Below are positions 25,959 to 34,963 of a stretch of 64,000 nucleotides of DNA, piece after piece. The stretch's first letter is position 1, and the number at the start of each line of letters is the position of its first letter. The position numbers were made by a program, and so were the translations under genes. Source of the DNA: an uncultured Pelagibacteraceae bacterium (GTDB lineage Bacteria > Pseudomonadota > Alphaproteobacteria > Pelagibacterales > Pelagibacteraceae); the NCBI GenBank assembly GCA_902628965.1, contig CACOPB010000001.1, forward strand, positions 62,001 to 126,000, read 5' to 3'. Below the pieces are notes generated by a model. That model ran no database searches, was not told where the DNA came from, and saw only the letters and a program-made list of their open reading frames with translations.

Positions 25959-26549
25959 TTATAATGAGCCTTTAGTGGATGGAATGCTCTTCTTATTTCT
26001 TGGATCCATCTCTAATGCAGCTCTTAATGATCTTGCCAAAGCTTTATAGCAAGATTCAATTATGTGATGGCTATTATCACCATAAATATTTTCTACGTGC
26101 ATAGTAATACCAGCAGATTGAGAAAATGCTTGAAACCACTCTTTAAAAAGTTCTGTGTCCATTTCGCCAAGTTTCTCAACTTTTAATTTTACTTTCCAAA
26201 TCAAATAAGGTCTGTTTGAGACATCAATCGCAACTCTTGTTAATGTTTCATCCATTGGAATAACTGCATGTGCGTATCTTTTTATCCCTACAAATTTTTT
26301 TGCTGCTTTTTTTAATGCTTCTCCAATTGCAATACCCGTATCTTCGGTTGTGTGGTGAAGATCAATATGTGTATCTCCTTTTGCTTTAACTTTTAAATCA
26401 ATCAATGAATGCTTTGATAACTGCTCAAGCATGTGATCTAAGAATCCTATGCCAGTGTCAATTTGATACTTACCTTTACCATCAATGTTTACTTCCACAT
26501 TAATACTGGTTTCTTTTGTTTTTCGAGATACTTTTCCTTTTCTAGCCAT
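25959..26549 (-). CDS. hisB: Imidazoleglycerol-phosphate dehydratase
   Basis: A monofunctional 196-residue IGP dehydratase without the phosphatase domain of E. coli HisB. The Mn-binding motifs are '[18 protein letters not shown]', '[17 protein letters not shown]' and '[19 protein letters not shown]'. It heads the hisBHAFE run and is divergent from hslV across 89 bases, the conserved alphaproteobacterial arrangement. Confidence 0.97.
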   Translation of the reverse strand: MARKGKVSRKTKETSINVEVNIDGKGKYQIDTGIGFLDHMLEQLSKHSLIDLKVKAKGDTHIDLHHTTEDTGIAIGEALKKAAKKFVGIKRYAHAVIPMDETLTRVAIDVSNRPYLIWKVKLKVEKLGEMDTELFKEWFQAFSQSAGITMHVENIYGDNSHHIIESCYKALARSLRAALEMDPRNKKSIPSTKGSL

Positions 26550-26603
26550 ATATTTTTAATGGTATACATACATAATCCCATTATATCAATATCACTCTGA
26601 ACA

Positions 26604-26632
26604 CTTGAAGTATCAAAAATAGTTACCATTTA
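26604..26632 (+). promoter_or_regulatory. Sigma-32-type heat-shock promoter of hslVU
   Basis: CTTGAAG (26604-26610) and ACCATTTA (26625-26632) are separated by 14 bases, matching the RpoH pattern CTTGAAA-N11-16-CCCATNTA. The predicted start of transcription is at or within about two bases of the hslV ATG at 26639, so the mRNA would be leaderless or nearly so. The same arrangement and spacing is found before grpE. Confidence 0.6.
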
Positions 26633-26638
26633 TTAGTT

Positions 26639-27154
26639 ATGACAACAATTGTACTAGTTAGAAAAAATAATGAAGTCGTAGTTGCTGGTGATGGTCAAGT
26701 AAGTATGGGAAATACTGTTGTTAAAAGTACAGCTTCGAAAGTTAGAAAAATTGAAAAAAGAGATGTGGTAGCAGGTTTCGCGGGCTCAACTGCAGACGCC
26801 TTAACTTTGTTTGAAAGACTTGAAGGAAAATTAGAAAAACATGCAGGCAACTTATCAAGAGCCGCTGTTGAACTAGCAAAAGATTGGCGAACAGATAAAT
26901 ATTTAAGAAGATTAGAAGCATTAATGGCTGTTGGAGATAAAAATAACAGTTATATAATTTCTGGAACTGGAGATGTTTTAGAGCCTGAAGGAGATGTTAT
27001 TGGAATAGGCTCAGGTGGTAATTATGCACTTGCTGCAGGAAAAGTTTTAATGGAAGGTGATATGTCAGCTGAGCAGGTTGCAAAGAAAGCAATCAAAGTT
27101 GCTGCAGATATATGTGTTTTCACAAATGATAATGTAAAAATTGAAAAAATATAA
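26639..27154 (+). CDS. hslV: ATP-dependent protease subunit HslV
   Basis: HslV is the proteasome-like peptidase of the HslUV (ClpYQ) heat-shock protease. The 171-residue protein starts M-T-T-I-V, so Thr2 becomes the N-terminal nucleophile. It continues with '[17 protein letters not shown]', '[19 protein letters not shown]' and 'DRYLRRLEA'-type '[11 protein letters not shown]', and the C-terminal 'ICVFTNDN'. The start is fixed by the catalytic threonine. No Shine-Dalgarno is seen; a sigma-32-type promoter lies immediately upstream. The stop shares one base with the hslU ATG. Confidence 0.96.
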   Translation: MTTIVLVRKNNEVVVAGDGQVSMGNTVVKSTASKVRKIEKRDVVAGFAGSTADALTLFERLEGKLEKHAGNLSRAAVELAKDWRTDKYLRRLEALMAVGDKNNSYIISGTGDVLEPEGDVIGIGSGGNYALAAGKVLMEGDMSAEQVAKKAIKVAADICVFTNDNVKIEKI

Positions 27155-28527
27155 TGGATAATTCAAACGTAACAAAACTGCATCCTAAAGATAAAAATAA
27201 AAAGGAAGAAGCCTCTTTAGTTAGTTCTTTGTCTCCAAGAGAGATAGTTTCTGAATTAGATAGATTTGTTGTAGGTCAAAATAAAGCTAAAAGAGCTGTA
27301 GCTGTTGCATTAAGAAATAGATGGAGAAGACAGGCTCTTAAAGGTGAAATGAAAAATGAAGTTTTACCAAAGAATATTTTAATGATCGGGCCAACCGGTG
27401 TTGGAAAAACTGAAATCTCTAGAAGATTATCAAAATTAGCAGAAGCACCTTTCGTAAAAGTTGAAGCTACAAGATTTACTGAAGTTGGATACGTTGGAAG
27501 AGACGTGGAACAAATTGTAAGAGATTTAATTGAGATAGCAATCTCAATGGAAAAAGTAAAAAAAAGAAAAGAAGTTTTTGCACAAGCACAGAAAGCTGCT
27601 GAAGAGAAAGTGTTAGATGCATTGGTTGGTAAAAAAGCGAGTTTGGCGACAAGAGAAAGTTTTAGAAAAAGACTTAGAAATGGTGATTTAGATGATAATG
27701 AAATTGAAATAGCTGTAAGCGATACTGGTTCAAATGGAGCCTCTTTTGAGATACCTGGTATGCCTGGAGCAAACGTTGGTATGATAAATATCGGTGAGAT
27801 GATTGGCAAATCAATGGGTAATAAAGAAAAGAAAAAGAAAATGTCTGTTAAAGAATCTCATGAAATTTTAATTAATGACGAGTCAGATAAATTAATAGAA
27901 CAGGATAAAATTATCAAAGCAGCTAAACTTTCAACTGAAAACAACGGAATAGTTTTCTTAGATGAGATAGATAAAATTTCAGCAAGAACAGATAGAGTTG
28001 GTGGAGATGTTTCAAGAGAGGGAGTGCAAAGAGATTTATTACCTTTAATTGAAGGAACCACAGTAAATACGAAGCATGGTCCAATCAAAACAGATCATAT
28101 TTTATTTATTGCATCTGGAGCATTTCAACTTGCTAAACCATCCGATCTATTGCCAGAATTACAAGGAAGATTGCCTATAAGAGTTGAGTTGGAAGCACTA
28201 ACAAGCGATGACTTTAAAAGAATTTTGAGAGAACCAGATTTTAGTTTGATCAAACAATATATTGCCTTGCTTAAAACTGAAAATGTTGATCTTGAATTTT
28301 CAGATGATGGTATCGATACAATTGCTAATATTGCTTCCGAAGTAAATACAACTGTAGAAAATATTGGTGCTAGAAGATTACATACAATTATCGAAAAAAT
28401 TTTAGATGATATAAGTTTTACAGCAACAGATAGATCTGGCGAAAAAATTATTATTAATAAAGAGTATATAAATAATAACTTAGATAATTTAGTAAAAGAT
28501 ACCGATCTTTCTAAATTTATTTTATAA
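27154..28527 (+). CDS. hslU: ATP-dependent protease ATPase subunit HslU
   Basis: HslU unfolds substrates for HslV. The 457-residue AAA+ protein has '[20 protein letters not shown]', Walker A GPTGVGKT at 79-86, the pore motif in '[18 protein letters not shown]' (cited in part), an intermediate I-domain rich in charged residues, Walker B '[11 protein letters not shown]' with Asp270-Glu271, and a C-terminal end 'DLSKFIL' that docks into HslV. It overlaps the hslV stop by one base and overlaps the sulfotransferase on the other strand by 6 bases. Confidence 0.97.
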   Translation: MDNSNVTKLHPKDKNKKEEASLVSSLSPREIVSELDRFVVGQNKAKRAVAVALRNRWRRQALKGEMKNEVLPKNILMIGPTGVGKTEISRRLSKLAEAPFVKVEATRFTEVGYVGRDVEQIVRDLIEIAISMEKVKKRKEVFAQAQKAAEEKVLDALVGKKASLATRESFRKRLRNGDLDDNEIEIAVSDTGSNGASFEIPGMPGANVGMINIGEMIGKSMGNKEKKKKMSVKESHEILINDESDKLIEQDKIIKAAKLSTENNGIVFLDEIDKISARTDRVGGDVSREGVQRDLLPLIEGTTVNTKHGPIKTDHILFIASGAFQLAKPSDLLPELQGRLPIRVELEALTSDDFKRILREPDFSLIKQYIALLKTENVDLEFSDDGIDTIANIASEVNTTVENIGARRLHTIIEKILDDISFTATDRSGEKIIINKEYINNNLDNLVKDTDLSKFIL

Positions 28528-29367
28528 TTTTAAATAACCCAACTCTAACATCTCATTTTTAAGATTAGTTTCAATTTTTTCTCTGTTATTATTGTCTAGG
28601 TTTCTTCTCCAATCATTTTTAGGTCCTAAATTAAAAAAAGCTTTTCTACTCCCAGTTTTTTCGTCTACAACACTTTCGTAAAAAATTTCTTTTTTTTCAA
28701 GATTTTGCATTTTTTCAAATTCTGTTGATTTAATAACTTTATTTAATTTAGTCATATCTATATTAACTTTAAGTCCTATTTTATCTAAATACTTAAATAT
28801 TTTTAATAAAGTAGTTTTTTTTTTATTAATTAAATCCTCATATTTAATTAATAAATATTTATTTTTATTTTCTAAAACTTTCCAAGAGTTGTAATTAAAA
28901 CTCCAGGAACCAAGAAAAACACTACAAAGCTTGTCTGTTTTGTGCATAAATTTTTTTTCATCAAATAGAGCATCGGTAGACTGATCAATAGTCATATTAT
29001 AGTGATGAGCAAAGGAAGTTACTACATTTCGTGGGTCACGTACTATATAGATTGCACCCAGTGTATTTTTTAAATCAGTAAAATTACATCCATGCATTTT
29101 ACATAATGAGCTATGCGTTTTAAAAAATTTAACTTTTTTACTATCCTCATTAATTGAATTTTGTGCATTAATAAAATTTTTAAAAACCTCGTCCTCCTTA
29201 TTTACATCAACCCCCAATCTCATAAAATGGTCTGTGGCTGGAAACTGAGAAATTTTATATAAATTATCAAATTTAAAATCACCATCTTCAGAATAAAAAT
29301 ATGCTGATAATATAGATCTAAGAAGTGTGTTTCCACTTTTAGGATATGAAGCTAACCAAATTATCAT
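28522..29367 (-). CDS. Sulfotransferase domain protein
   Basis: The 281-residue protein begins with the PAPS 5'-phosphosulfate loop '[17 protein letters not shown]' and has '[19 protein letters not shown]' for 3'-phosphate binding, then '[10 protein letters not shown]' as in cytosolic-type sulfotransferases. The C-terminal '[16 protein letters not shown]' resembles the 'RKGxxGDWKN' PAPS-binding loop. The acceptor is unknown. The ATG overlaps the Smr gene's TGA. Unlike the sulfotransferase at 13.8 kb it has no TPR part. Confidence 0.88.
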   Translation of the reverse strand: MIIWLASYPKSGNTLLRSILSAYFYSEDGDFKFDNLYKISQFPATDHFMRLGVDVNKEDEVFKNFINAQNSINEDSKKVKFFKTHSSLCKMHGCNFTDLKNTLGAIYIVRDPRNVVTSFAHHYNMTIDQSTDALFDEKKFMHKTDKLCSVFLGSWSFNYNSWKVLENKNKYLLIKYEDLINKKKTTLLKIFKYLDKIGLKVNIDMTKLNKVIKSTEFEKMQNLEKKEIFYESVVDEKTGSRKAFFNLGPKNDWRRNLDNNNREKIETNLKNEMLELGYLKL

Positions 29368-29783
29368 TTTTTTTTATTTTTTTTTAGATATATATAAAAT
29401 GAACCACTGCCACCATCTTCAATTTTTGCATCAGTAATTTCATTAATTTTATCCATTAAATTTTTATTATTTAAAATAAATTCTGGCACTGAATATTTTA
29501 AAATACTCAAATCCTTAGAAACATAAGGATTTTTTTCAGTTTGAGAATGTAGTCCTTTTCCGGTTATAATTATTAATTTATATATTCCATCAGAGTAAGC
29601 GTTTAATATGAATTCCTCAACAATCTGGTTGGCTACATCTAATGTGTGACCATGAAGATCTAATGATCTCGATTCTAATTTTTTTTTATTTGCCGATCTA
29701 GAGTCTTTGTCAAAAAGCTTTTCATCACCTGAAATAAAATCTTCCCAATCTTTTTTATCTTTATCTGAAGAACTATCTATCAA
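29364..29783 (-). CDS. Smr domain protein
   Basis: A 139-residue stand-alone Smr (small MutS-related) protein. The core is 'RSLDLHGHTLDVANQIVEEF' with the LDLHG motif, then 'LIIITGKGLHSQ' matching the TGxG loop, and 'DGGSGSFYIYLKK'. Smr domains can nick DNA or cleave RNA. The gene starts with TTG directly after the TAA of the Tim44-like gene and in the same frame, because no ATG exists in its N-terminal part. Its stop overlaps the next gene's ATG. Confidence 0.88.
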   Translation of the reverse strand: MIDSSSDKDKKDWEDFISGDEKLFDKDSRSANKKKLESRSLDLHGHTLDVANQIVEEFILNAYSDGIYKLIIITGKGLHSQTEKNPYVSKDLSILKYSVPEFILNNKNLMDKINEITDAKIEDGGSGSFYIYLKKNKKK

Positions 29784-30380
29784 TTAAGTTAGAATATTTA
29801 CTAATTGCCAGTTTGGGTTGGATGATGTTGTGTCTCTAGAAAAAACCCAAGTGTCATAAATTTTTTTAATTTTTTCTGGATCGCCAGATACTATTTTTTT
29901 ATCTTTATCTTTTATACATGTGATTACTTCAGCTATAAAATCTACAGTAACATTTAAAATTTTTCCAATTTTTTTATGTTCTTTAATCTTTGCAGAATTT
30001 ATACCGATAAATGTAATCTCAGCGTAATGACCTCTCTGACTTCTCTGTTTTAATGCTTCAGAGAACTGGTTAAATATGTCTTTGTTTAAAAGCGGTTTGC
30101 TTGTTGTAATCTTATTATCATTATCACTGAAATCTGTAATAATTGTTTCGTATGCTATTTTCGCACCATTTATGAATTCTTTTTGAGCTTTTTCATCAAA
30201 ATTCTCATTTAATGTTTTTGGAGGATTAACTTTTACATTCTTTAAAACTTCTTTAAATTGGGGAGGTGCTTTTCCTTCAAATCCTGTTCTTTTTCCTAAT
30301 ATTCCTCTTAATCTTAAAAAAATAAAACCAGCTATCATTGCAAGCAAAATAATATCAATATATTCAAAACTATAATTCAT
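29784..30380 (-). CDS. Tim44-like domain protein
   Basis: The 198-residue protein has one N-terminal membrane helix ('YIDIILLAMIAGFIFLRLRGIL'; cited in two parts: YIDIILLAMI and AGFIFLRLRG) followed by 'LGKRTGFEGKAP' and a Tim44-type C-terminal domain with 'TFIGINSAKI' and 'DTWVFSRDTTSSNPNWQL'. Bacterial relatives (TimA) are inner-membrane proteins related to the mitochondrial import component; their function is unsettled. The ATG at 30380 is preferred to a TTG at 30422. Divergent fxsA-secB next door is the usual alphaproteobacterial context. Confidence 0.88.
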   Translation of the reverse strand: MNYSFEYIDIILLAMIAGFIFLRLRGILGKRTGFEGKAPPQFKEVLKNVKVNPPKTLNENFDEKAQKEFINGAKIAYETIITDFSDNDNKITTSKPLLNKDIFNQFSEALKQRSQRGHYAEITFIGINSAKIKEHKKIGKILNVTVDFIAEVITCIKDKDKKIVSGDPEKIKKIYDTWVFSRDTTSSNPNWQLVNILT

Positions 30381-30438
30381 AAGTTGATAGTAATTACTAT
30401 GTTGATTAATTTCAACCAGCAATTTAGATTGAGGACAA

Positions 30439-30858
30439 ATGAACTCAATTTTATTATTAATAATTTTAATTCCAATTTTAGAAATCTATCTTTTAATTAA
30501 GATAGGCTCGCAAATAGGTGCTATTACAACTATTTTTATGATTTTTGCTACGGCAATAATTGGTGTTTATTATGCAAAATATGAAGGTTTAAACGTTCTT
30601 AAATCAGGTTTTTTACAATTAAGTAGAAATGAACTTCCCAATTATGAAGTAATTTCTGGAGCAGCAATTGCCTTTGCTGCGCTACTTCTAATTATACCAG
30701 GTTTTATTACAGATATATTTGGTTTTTTATTAATTTTTCCCATAAGTCGAAAACTAATTTTTAAAAATTTTATAAAAAAAAAAACTAAACCAAAAAATGA
30801 AAAAAATAATTTTATTGATGGTGAATTTGAAGATATAGAGGATGAAAATGACAGATAA
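30439..30858 (+). CDS. fxsA: FxsA family membrane protein
   Basis: The 139-residue protein begins with a helix-rich 'IILIPILEIYLLIKIGSQIG' and has 'VISGAAIAFAALLLIIPGFITD' (cited in part), the two signature regions of FxsA/YtzA membrane proteins, and an acidic C-terminal tail. In E. coli FxsA relieves exclusion of phage T7 when overproduced; its normal role is unknown. It overlaps secB by 17 bases. Confidence 0.9.
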   Translation: MNSILLLIILIPILEIYLLIKIGSQIGAITTIFMIFATAIIGVYYAKYEGLNVLKSGFLQLSRNELPNYEVISGAAIAFAALLLIIPGFITDIFGFLLIFPISRKLIFKNFIKKKTKPKNEKNNFIDGEFEDIEDENDR

Positions 30859-31273
30859 ATTTAAAATATTAGGAAAGTACATTAAAGATTTATCTAGTGA
30901 AACTCCCGATTTAGAAACATATCTATATGTGAAAGATAGAATTTCAAAATATCAGCTAGGTATTGATATTAAATCAGTCCCTTTAAAAAATAAAATGATT
31001 GAAGTTAATACAACTTTTAAGTTTGGAGATATTGAGAAAGATAGTAAAAAAAAATCTTACTTTGAATTTGTTTACTCAACGATAATAAAAGTAGATGATA
31101 CAATAACAAATAAAGATGAATTAGAAAAAATTATTCTTTGTGATGTTCAAAATAAAATATATCCTGACATGGAAAAATCTCTTTTAGACCTTTTACATAA
31201 TTCTGGATATCCTGGAATTAGCTTTGAGAAAAAAGTCGACTTTGATGCACTTTACAAACAAAAGACAAATTAA
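30842..31273 (+). CDS. secB: Protein-export chaperone SecB (divergent)
   Basis: A 143-residue SecB-like protein: 'KILGKYIKDLSSETPD' corresponds to the N-terminal 'QYIKDLSFENP' strand of SecB, and 'LLHNSGYPGISFEKKVDFDALY' (cited in part) to the C-terminal 'GGFPPLxLxPIDF'. SecB keeps preproteins unfolded and hands them to SecA. The middle is divergent. The position between fxsA and dnaQ is the usual alphaproteobacterial one. Either of two ATGs (30842, 30848) may start it. Its stop shares TTAA with dnaQ on the other strand. Confidence 0.88.
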   Translation: MKMTDKFKILGKYIKDLSSETPDLETYLYVKDRISKYQLGIDIKSVPLKNKMIEVNTTFKFGDIEKDSKKKSYFEFVYSTIIKVDDTITNKDELEKIILCDVQNKIYPDMEKSLLDLLHNSGYPGISFEKKVDFDALYKQKTN

Positions 31274-31932
31274 TAAAAATTTTTTTTAAGATACTCTTTT
31301 AAATATTTTTTATGACTGTTTGTTTCAATTTCGGAAGGTTTGACAATTTTTTTAAAATAAGAAACGTCTTTACTATTTCTAATAGTATTTTCGATATTTT
31401 CATCTGCAAAATTTAAGCTGGGTTCTTTCTGATCGATTAAATTTATGTACACCTTAGCTAACAAGTCACAGTCAATTAATGCAGTATGTTGTACCCTTCT
31501 AGAATTATCTATTCTGAACCTTTTACAAAGAGCATCTAAATTAGCTGGGGATCCAGGGAATTTATCTCTTGCCAAAATAAGAGTGTCTATAATTTCATTT
31601 TTAATATTATTTTTTCCCAAAAGAAGTAGTTCATTGTTTAAATGTCCAAGATCAAATTCTGCGTTATGTATAATTAATCTCTTACCATCAATAAAATTGA
31701 TAAATTCATCAACTATTTCATTGAATTCTTTTTGTTTAGACAAAAATTCATCACTGTATCCATGAATCTTAAATGCTTTTTCTGAAACTTTTCTTTTTGG
31801 ATTTAAGTAACAGTGAAATTTATTTTTTGTAGGTATTAAATTTTCTAATTCAATACAACCTATTTCAACAATTCTATGTCCTTCCTGAATAGATATCCCC
31901 GTTGTTTCTGTATCTAAAACTATTTCTTTCAT
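31270..31932 (-). CDS. dnaQ: DNA polymerase III epsilon subunit
   Basis: The proofreading 3'-5' exonuclease of the replicase. The 220-residue protein has Exo I 'VLDTETTGIS' (Asp7, Glu9), Exo II 'LIIHNAEFDLGHLN' and Exo III 'HTALIDCDLLAKVY' with the catalytic His and Asp. The C-terminal tail would bind the alpha subunit. Its ATG overlaps the coaE stop (TAATG), and the stop is shared with secB. Confidence 0.95.
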   Translation of the reverse strand: MKEIVLDTETTGISIQEGHRIVEIGCIELENLIPTKNKFHCYLNPKRKVSEKAFKIHGYSDEFLSKQKEFNEIVDEFINFIDGKRLIIHNAEFDLGHLNNELLLLGKNNIKNEIIDTLILARDKFPGSPANLDALCKRFRIDNSRRVQHTALIDCDLLAKVYINLIDQKEPSLNFADENIENTIRNSKDVSYFKKIVKPSEIETNSHKKYLKEYLKKNFY

Positions 31933-32501
31933 TAAATAAATCTGTTCAAAATAAACTTTATACCTCTTTTTACTGTTTTTTTAGTAAAATCATTATGTAT
32001 AATAAAATCAGATTTATTTTTTTTATAAGCAAGCGGAAGTTGAATATCCTTAAATTTTTTAAACAGTTTCTTATTAAAATTTTTTCTTTTTCTCAATGTT
32101 TTTGCAATTTCCATTTTTTTTGAATTAACAAAAACCAATATATCTCCTCTTTGATTAATTTTGTTTTCTAAAAGCAAAGGAATATCTAAAATTATCATTT
32201 TTTTATTCTTGTTTTTTTTTATAAATAAATTCATTTTAATTCTAATTTCTGCATGAATAATTTTTACTATTTTTTTTAAATTTGAATTGTCCGAGAGAAT
32301 AGCTCTAACAATTTCTTGTTTTTTAATTGGAAAAGATAAAATATATTTTGGAAATAGCTTTTTAAGCTTAATATAAATTTTTCTATCAGTTCTATATATT
32401 TTAGAAACTTCATCATCAGCATTAAAAACTGGATATCCAAATGTTTTGGCTACAAAACTTTTTCCTGAACCTATATCTCCTAAAATGCCTATTCTAATCA
32501 T
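31932..32501 (-). CDS. coaE: Dephospho-CoA kinase
   Basis: Final step of coenzyme A synthesis. The 189-residue protein has the P-loop 'GDIGSGKSFVAKTFG', 'VFNADDEVSKIY' with the DxD motif, and 'MIILDIPLLLENK'. The last 70 residues are unusually Lys-rich, typical of this genome's drift. It overlaps aroE by 8 bases and dnaQ by 1 base. Confidence 0.95.
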   Translation of the reverse strand: MIRIGILGDIGSGKSFVAKTFGYPVFNADDEVSKIYRTDRKIYIKLKKLFPKYILSFPIKKQEIVRAILSDNSNLKKIVKIIHAEIRIKMNLFIKKNKNKKMIILDIPLLLENKINQRGDILVFVNSKKMEIAKTLRKRKNFNKKLFKKFKDIQLPLAYKKNKSDFIIHNDFTKKTVKRGIKFILNRFI

Positions 32502-33288
32502 TTTCTAGAAGTTTTAAAATTTCATTATTTACTTCTGGCTCTATATTGTGCCATATCTTAAATGCTTCAAAAGCCTGATAAATAAACATTAATTTTCCAT
32601 TTTCTGTTTTGTTTCCTAATTCTCTTCCAGTTTTTAAGAAATTAGTTTCACTTGGATTGTAAATAACATCATAAAATAACTTGTTATTTCCTACTTTTGA
32701 AAAATCTAGGTTTATTTTTTCATTATTTAAACCAAGACTTGTTGCGTTTATAATAACATCAAAATCAGGTAAATGCCCCCATTCAACAACGTTTAGATCA
32801 CTAAATAAAGTATTCAAACCTTTTGCCTTCTCTTTTGTTCTGTTGCTTATAATTATCTCTAAAACATCCATCTTCTTTAAGGCAAAAATTATTGAGGGAA
32901 CCACTCCACCCGCCCCTAAAATTAAAACTTTTTTATTTTTCATACTATAATTTAAATTCTTAATTGCTGTGTTAAAACCAGCAATGTCTGTATTGTGTCC
33001 TACTAAATTGCCCCTATTAAAAACAATTGTATTTACAGACTGGGTTTGTTCTGCCTCTGAGCTTAATTTGTCTAAATAATTAATTACAGTTTTTTTATAT
33101 GGAACTGTTACGTTACAGCCAATTATTTTTTGTTCTTTAACACTATCTATAAAATTTTTTATTTCATTTTCTTTTAATTGTATTTTATCATAAGTGGCCT
33201 CAATTTTATTCATCCTCAACCAATAATTTTGAAGTTTTGGTGAAAAGGAATGGTTAATTGGATTGCCTATAACTGAGTATCTTTTCAT
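32494..33288 (-). CDS. aroE: Shikimate dehydrogenase
   Basis: NADP-dependent reduction of 3-dehydroshikimate in aromatic amino-acid synthesis. The 264-residue protein shows 'IGNPINHSFSPKLQNYW' (shikimate-binding serines), 'GCNVTVPYKKTVI' with the catalytic Lys, 'GHNTDIAGF' with the catalytic Asp, the dinucleotide fold 'LILGAGGVVPSIIFAL' and 'DVIINATSLGL'. The usual GAGGAAR is GAGGVVP here, a mild deviation. It lies 1 base after maf and overlaps coaE. Confidence 0.95.
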   Translation of the reverse strand: MKRYSVIGNPINHSFSPKLQNYWLRMNKIEATYDKIQLKENEIKNFIDSVKEQKIIGCNVTVPYKKTVINYLDKLSSEAEQTQSVNTIVFNRGNLVGHNTDIAGFNTAIKNLNYSMKNKKVLILGAGGVVPSIIFALKKMDVLEIIISNRTKEKAKGLNTLFSDLNVVEWGHLPDFDVIINATSLGLNNEKINLDFSKVGNNKLFYDVIYNPSETNFLKTGRELGNKTENGKLMFIYQAFEAFKIWHNIEPEVNNEILKLLEND

Positions 33289-33289
33289 C

Positions 33290-33880
33290 TTAATTTTCCA
33301 AATTTTTTAAATATTCTTTAATTTTTTTTATTGGTAAGCCCATAATTGTATTTTCATCACCTTTTATATTTACAAATAAATTTTTACCCTCGCCTTCAAT
33401 TTGATAAACATTATAAGCATAAAGGGTCTCATCAGATATCTTAGACAAATAATTTACCAGCTCATCTAAAGAAAGGTTTTTCATGGTTAGGGCTGCTTTA
33501 TCAGTATAGTTCCAAATCATTGATCCATTTTTTGAAATACAAACCGAACTAATTAAATAATGTGTTTTTCCGTTAAGTTTTTTTAAAATTTTCATTGCTT
33601 CTTCCCTACTTCTGGGCTTAGAGATCAGTTCACCATTTAAATCTATTACACTATCGGCCCCTAATACCAAATGATCAGCCTTTTTAGAACTGACTTTGTT
33701 CGCTTTTAATTCTGCTAGATTTTTGGATATAATTTCTGGTGTAGCATTTTCTTTAATTAAACTTAATTTAACAATATCTTCATCTATATTAGATGGTTCC
33801 ACAACGCTCTCAATATAATTTTTATCTAAAATATCTTTTCTAACTTTGCTTTTTGATGCAAGAATAATTTTATTTAACAT
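33290..33880 (-). CDS. maf: Maf-like nucleoside triphosphate pyrophosphatase
   Basis: A 196-residue Maf/YhdE family protein: 'IILASKSKVRKDIL', 'VLGADSVI', 'KPRSREEAMKILKKLNGKTH' and 'YQIEGEGKNLFVNIKGDENT' (cited in part). It hydrolyses dTTP, UTP or modified NTPs to monophosphates and is linked to cell division control. It overlaps the dikinase regulator by 11 bases and leads into aroE-coaE-dnaQ. Confidence 0.93.
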   Translation of the reverse strand: MLNKIILASKSKVRKDILDKNYIESVVEPSNIDEDIVKLSLIKENATPEIISKNLAELKANKVSSKKADHLVLGADSVIDLNGELISKPRSREEAMKILKKLNGKTHYLISSVCISKNGSMIWNYTDKAALTMKNLSLDELVNYLSKISDETLYAYNVYQIEGEGKNLFVNIKGDENTIMGLPIKKIKEYLKNLEN

Positions 33881-34697
33881 TGTTTGAATATATTTCGTAA
33901 ATTTTGATTATCGAAGCTGCTGTTTCTTCGACCGATTTTCTGGTTACATCTATTGATGGCCATTTATATTTTTGAAAAGTTTTCTTTGCGTTTAAGACTT
34001 CTTTTCTTATATTTTCTAGATCAGTATATTTTATATTTTCGGTTTCTTTTAGGGAGCTCATCCTGTTTTTTCTTAAGTCTGCTAATCTTTCTGGCTCTGT
34101 GCTTAAACCTACAACACATCTCATTTGAGGATTATTTTTAAGTTCCCTGGGCAGGGAATTTTCGTTAACTAATGGAATATTAGATGTTTTAAATCCTCTG
34201 TTTGCTAAATAAATTGATGTAGGTGTTTTGCTTGTCCTGCTCACACCAACAAGAATAATGTCTGATTTGTTTATTTCGCTTATTAAATTTCCATCATCGT
34301 GATTCATCGTAAATTGTATTGCTTCAATTCTATCATAATATTCCTCGTTCAATATATGTTGGCCGCTAGGTTCGTGGGTTGCTTTCTGGTTCAAAATTTT
34401 TGAAAAATTTAAAATCAAATTTCCCAAAACTCCAAAACATGGAATTTTTTTTTTATCACTTTCGTTTGCTAAATACTTTGCCAAATTATTATCTACTATA
34501 GTATATAAAATAATTGAGTTTGTATTTTTTCTTGCGTCCTCTAAAATTTTTAAAATTTGGTTTTCTGTTCTAGTAAAAGAGTAAGAATGCACTTTATAAT
34601 CAATATTTAAAAACTGTGCTTTAAGAGCCAAAAATATTCTATCTAGAGTTTCACCGGTGGAATCAGAGATTAAATAAATTTGATATGTATTAGCCAT
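33870..34697 (-). CDS. ppsR: Pyruvate, phosphate/water dikinase regulatory protein (DUF299)
   Basis: A bifunctional ADP-dependent kinase/Pi-dependent pyrophosphorylase that inactivates and reactivates PPDK or PEP synthase. The 275-residue protein starts 'IYLISDSTGETLDRI' and carries the P-loop-like 'ILVGVSRTSKTPTSIYLA', then 'SLKETENIKYTDLENIRKEV' (cited in part) and the C-terminal 'RKSVEETAASIIKIY'. It is the first gene leftward from the probable origin, the same place as the RP001-type gene next to Cori in Caulobacter. Whether the target is PPDK or PpsA cannot be told. Confidence 0.92.
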   Translation of the reverse strand: MANTYQIYLISDSTGETLDRIFLALKAQFLNIDYKVHSYSFTRTENQILKILEDARKNTNSIILYTIVDNNLAKYLANESDKKKIPCFGVLGNLILNFSKILNQKATHEPSGQHILNEEYYDRIEAIQFTMNHDDGNLISEINKSDIILVGVSRTSKTPTSIYLANRGFKTSNIPLVNENSLPRELKNNPQMRCVVGLSTEPERLADLRKNRMSSLKETENIKYTDLENIRKEVLNAKKTFQKYKWPSIDVTRKSVEETAASIIKIYEIYSNNVK

Positions 34698-34963
34698 GAG
34701 TAAATTGTTAATAAATTTGTATTACTTTAATTAAATTACATAATTTAAAATTATTTAAATTAACCTTGTAAAAACTGACAATTATTAACATTAATAATAA
34801 ATAGGATAAAACAATCCACAAAAATTAATATGACAAAAAAGCTTCATTTTAAACAATTTTAGTAGCACAGAATGCTAGTAAACTGTGAATATAATGTTTA
34901 TAAAAAATAATCACCTTTATTCACAAGATATATTACAACTACAACAATTAATAATATTTATTT
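34698..34963. other. Probable chromosomal replication origin (oriC)
   Basis: This 266-base gap, the longest in the window, lies between the DUF299 gene (minus) and hemE (plus), the oriC position known from Caulobacter and relatives. It holds a perfect DnaA box TTATTCACA (34917-34925), near-perfect boxes ATATTCACA (minus, 34892-34884) and TTATTAACA (34782-34790), and a weaker CAATCCACA (34812-34820). At 34720-34765 lies an almost pure A/T stretch rich in TTAA/AATT that could be the unwinding element. Transcription runs away from it on both sides, and parA, parB and a parS site follow within 10 kb. No ORF of note is present. Confidence 0.82.
34917..34925 (+). promoter_or_regulatory. DnaA box, perfect match
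   Basis: TTATTCACA agrees at all nine positions with the DnaA box TTATNCACA. A partner with one mismatch faces it 25 bases upstream (34884-34892), so the two form an inverted pair in the right half of the putative origin. Confidence 0.75.
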
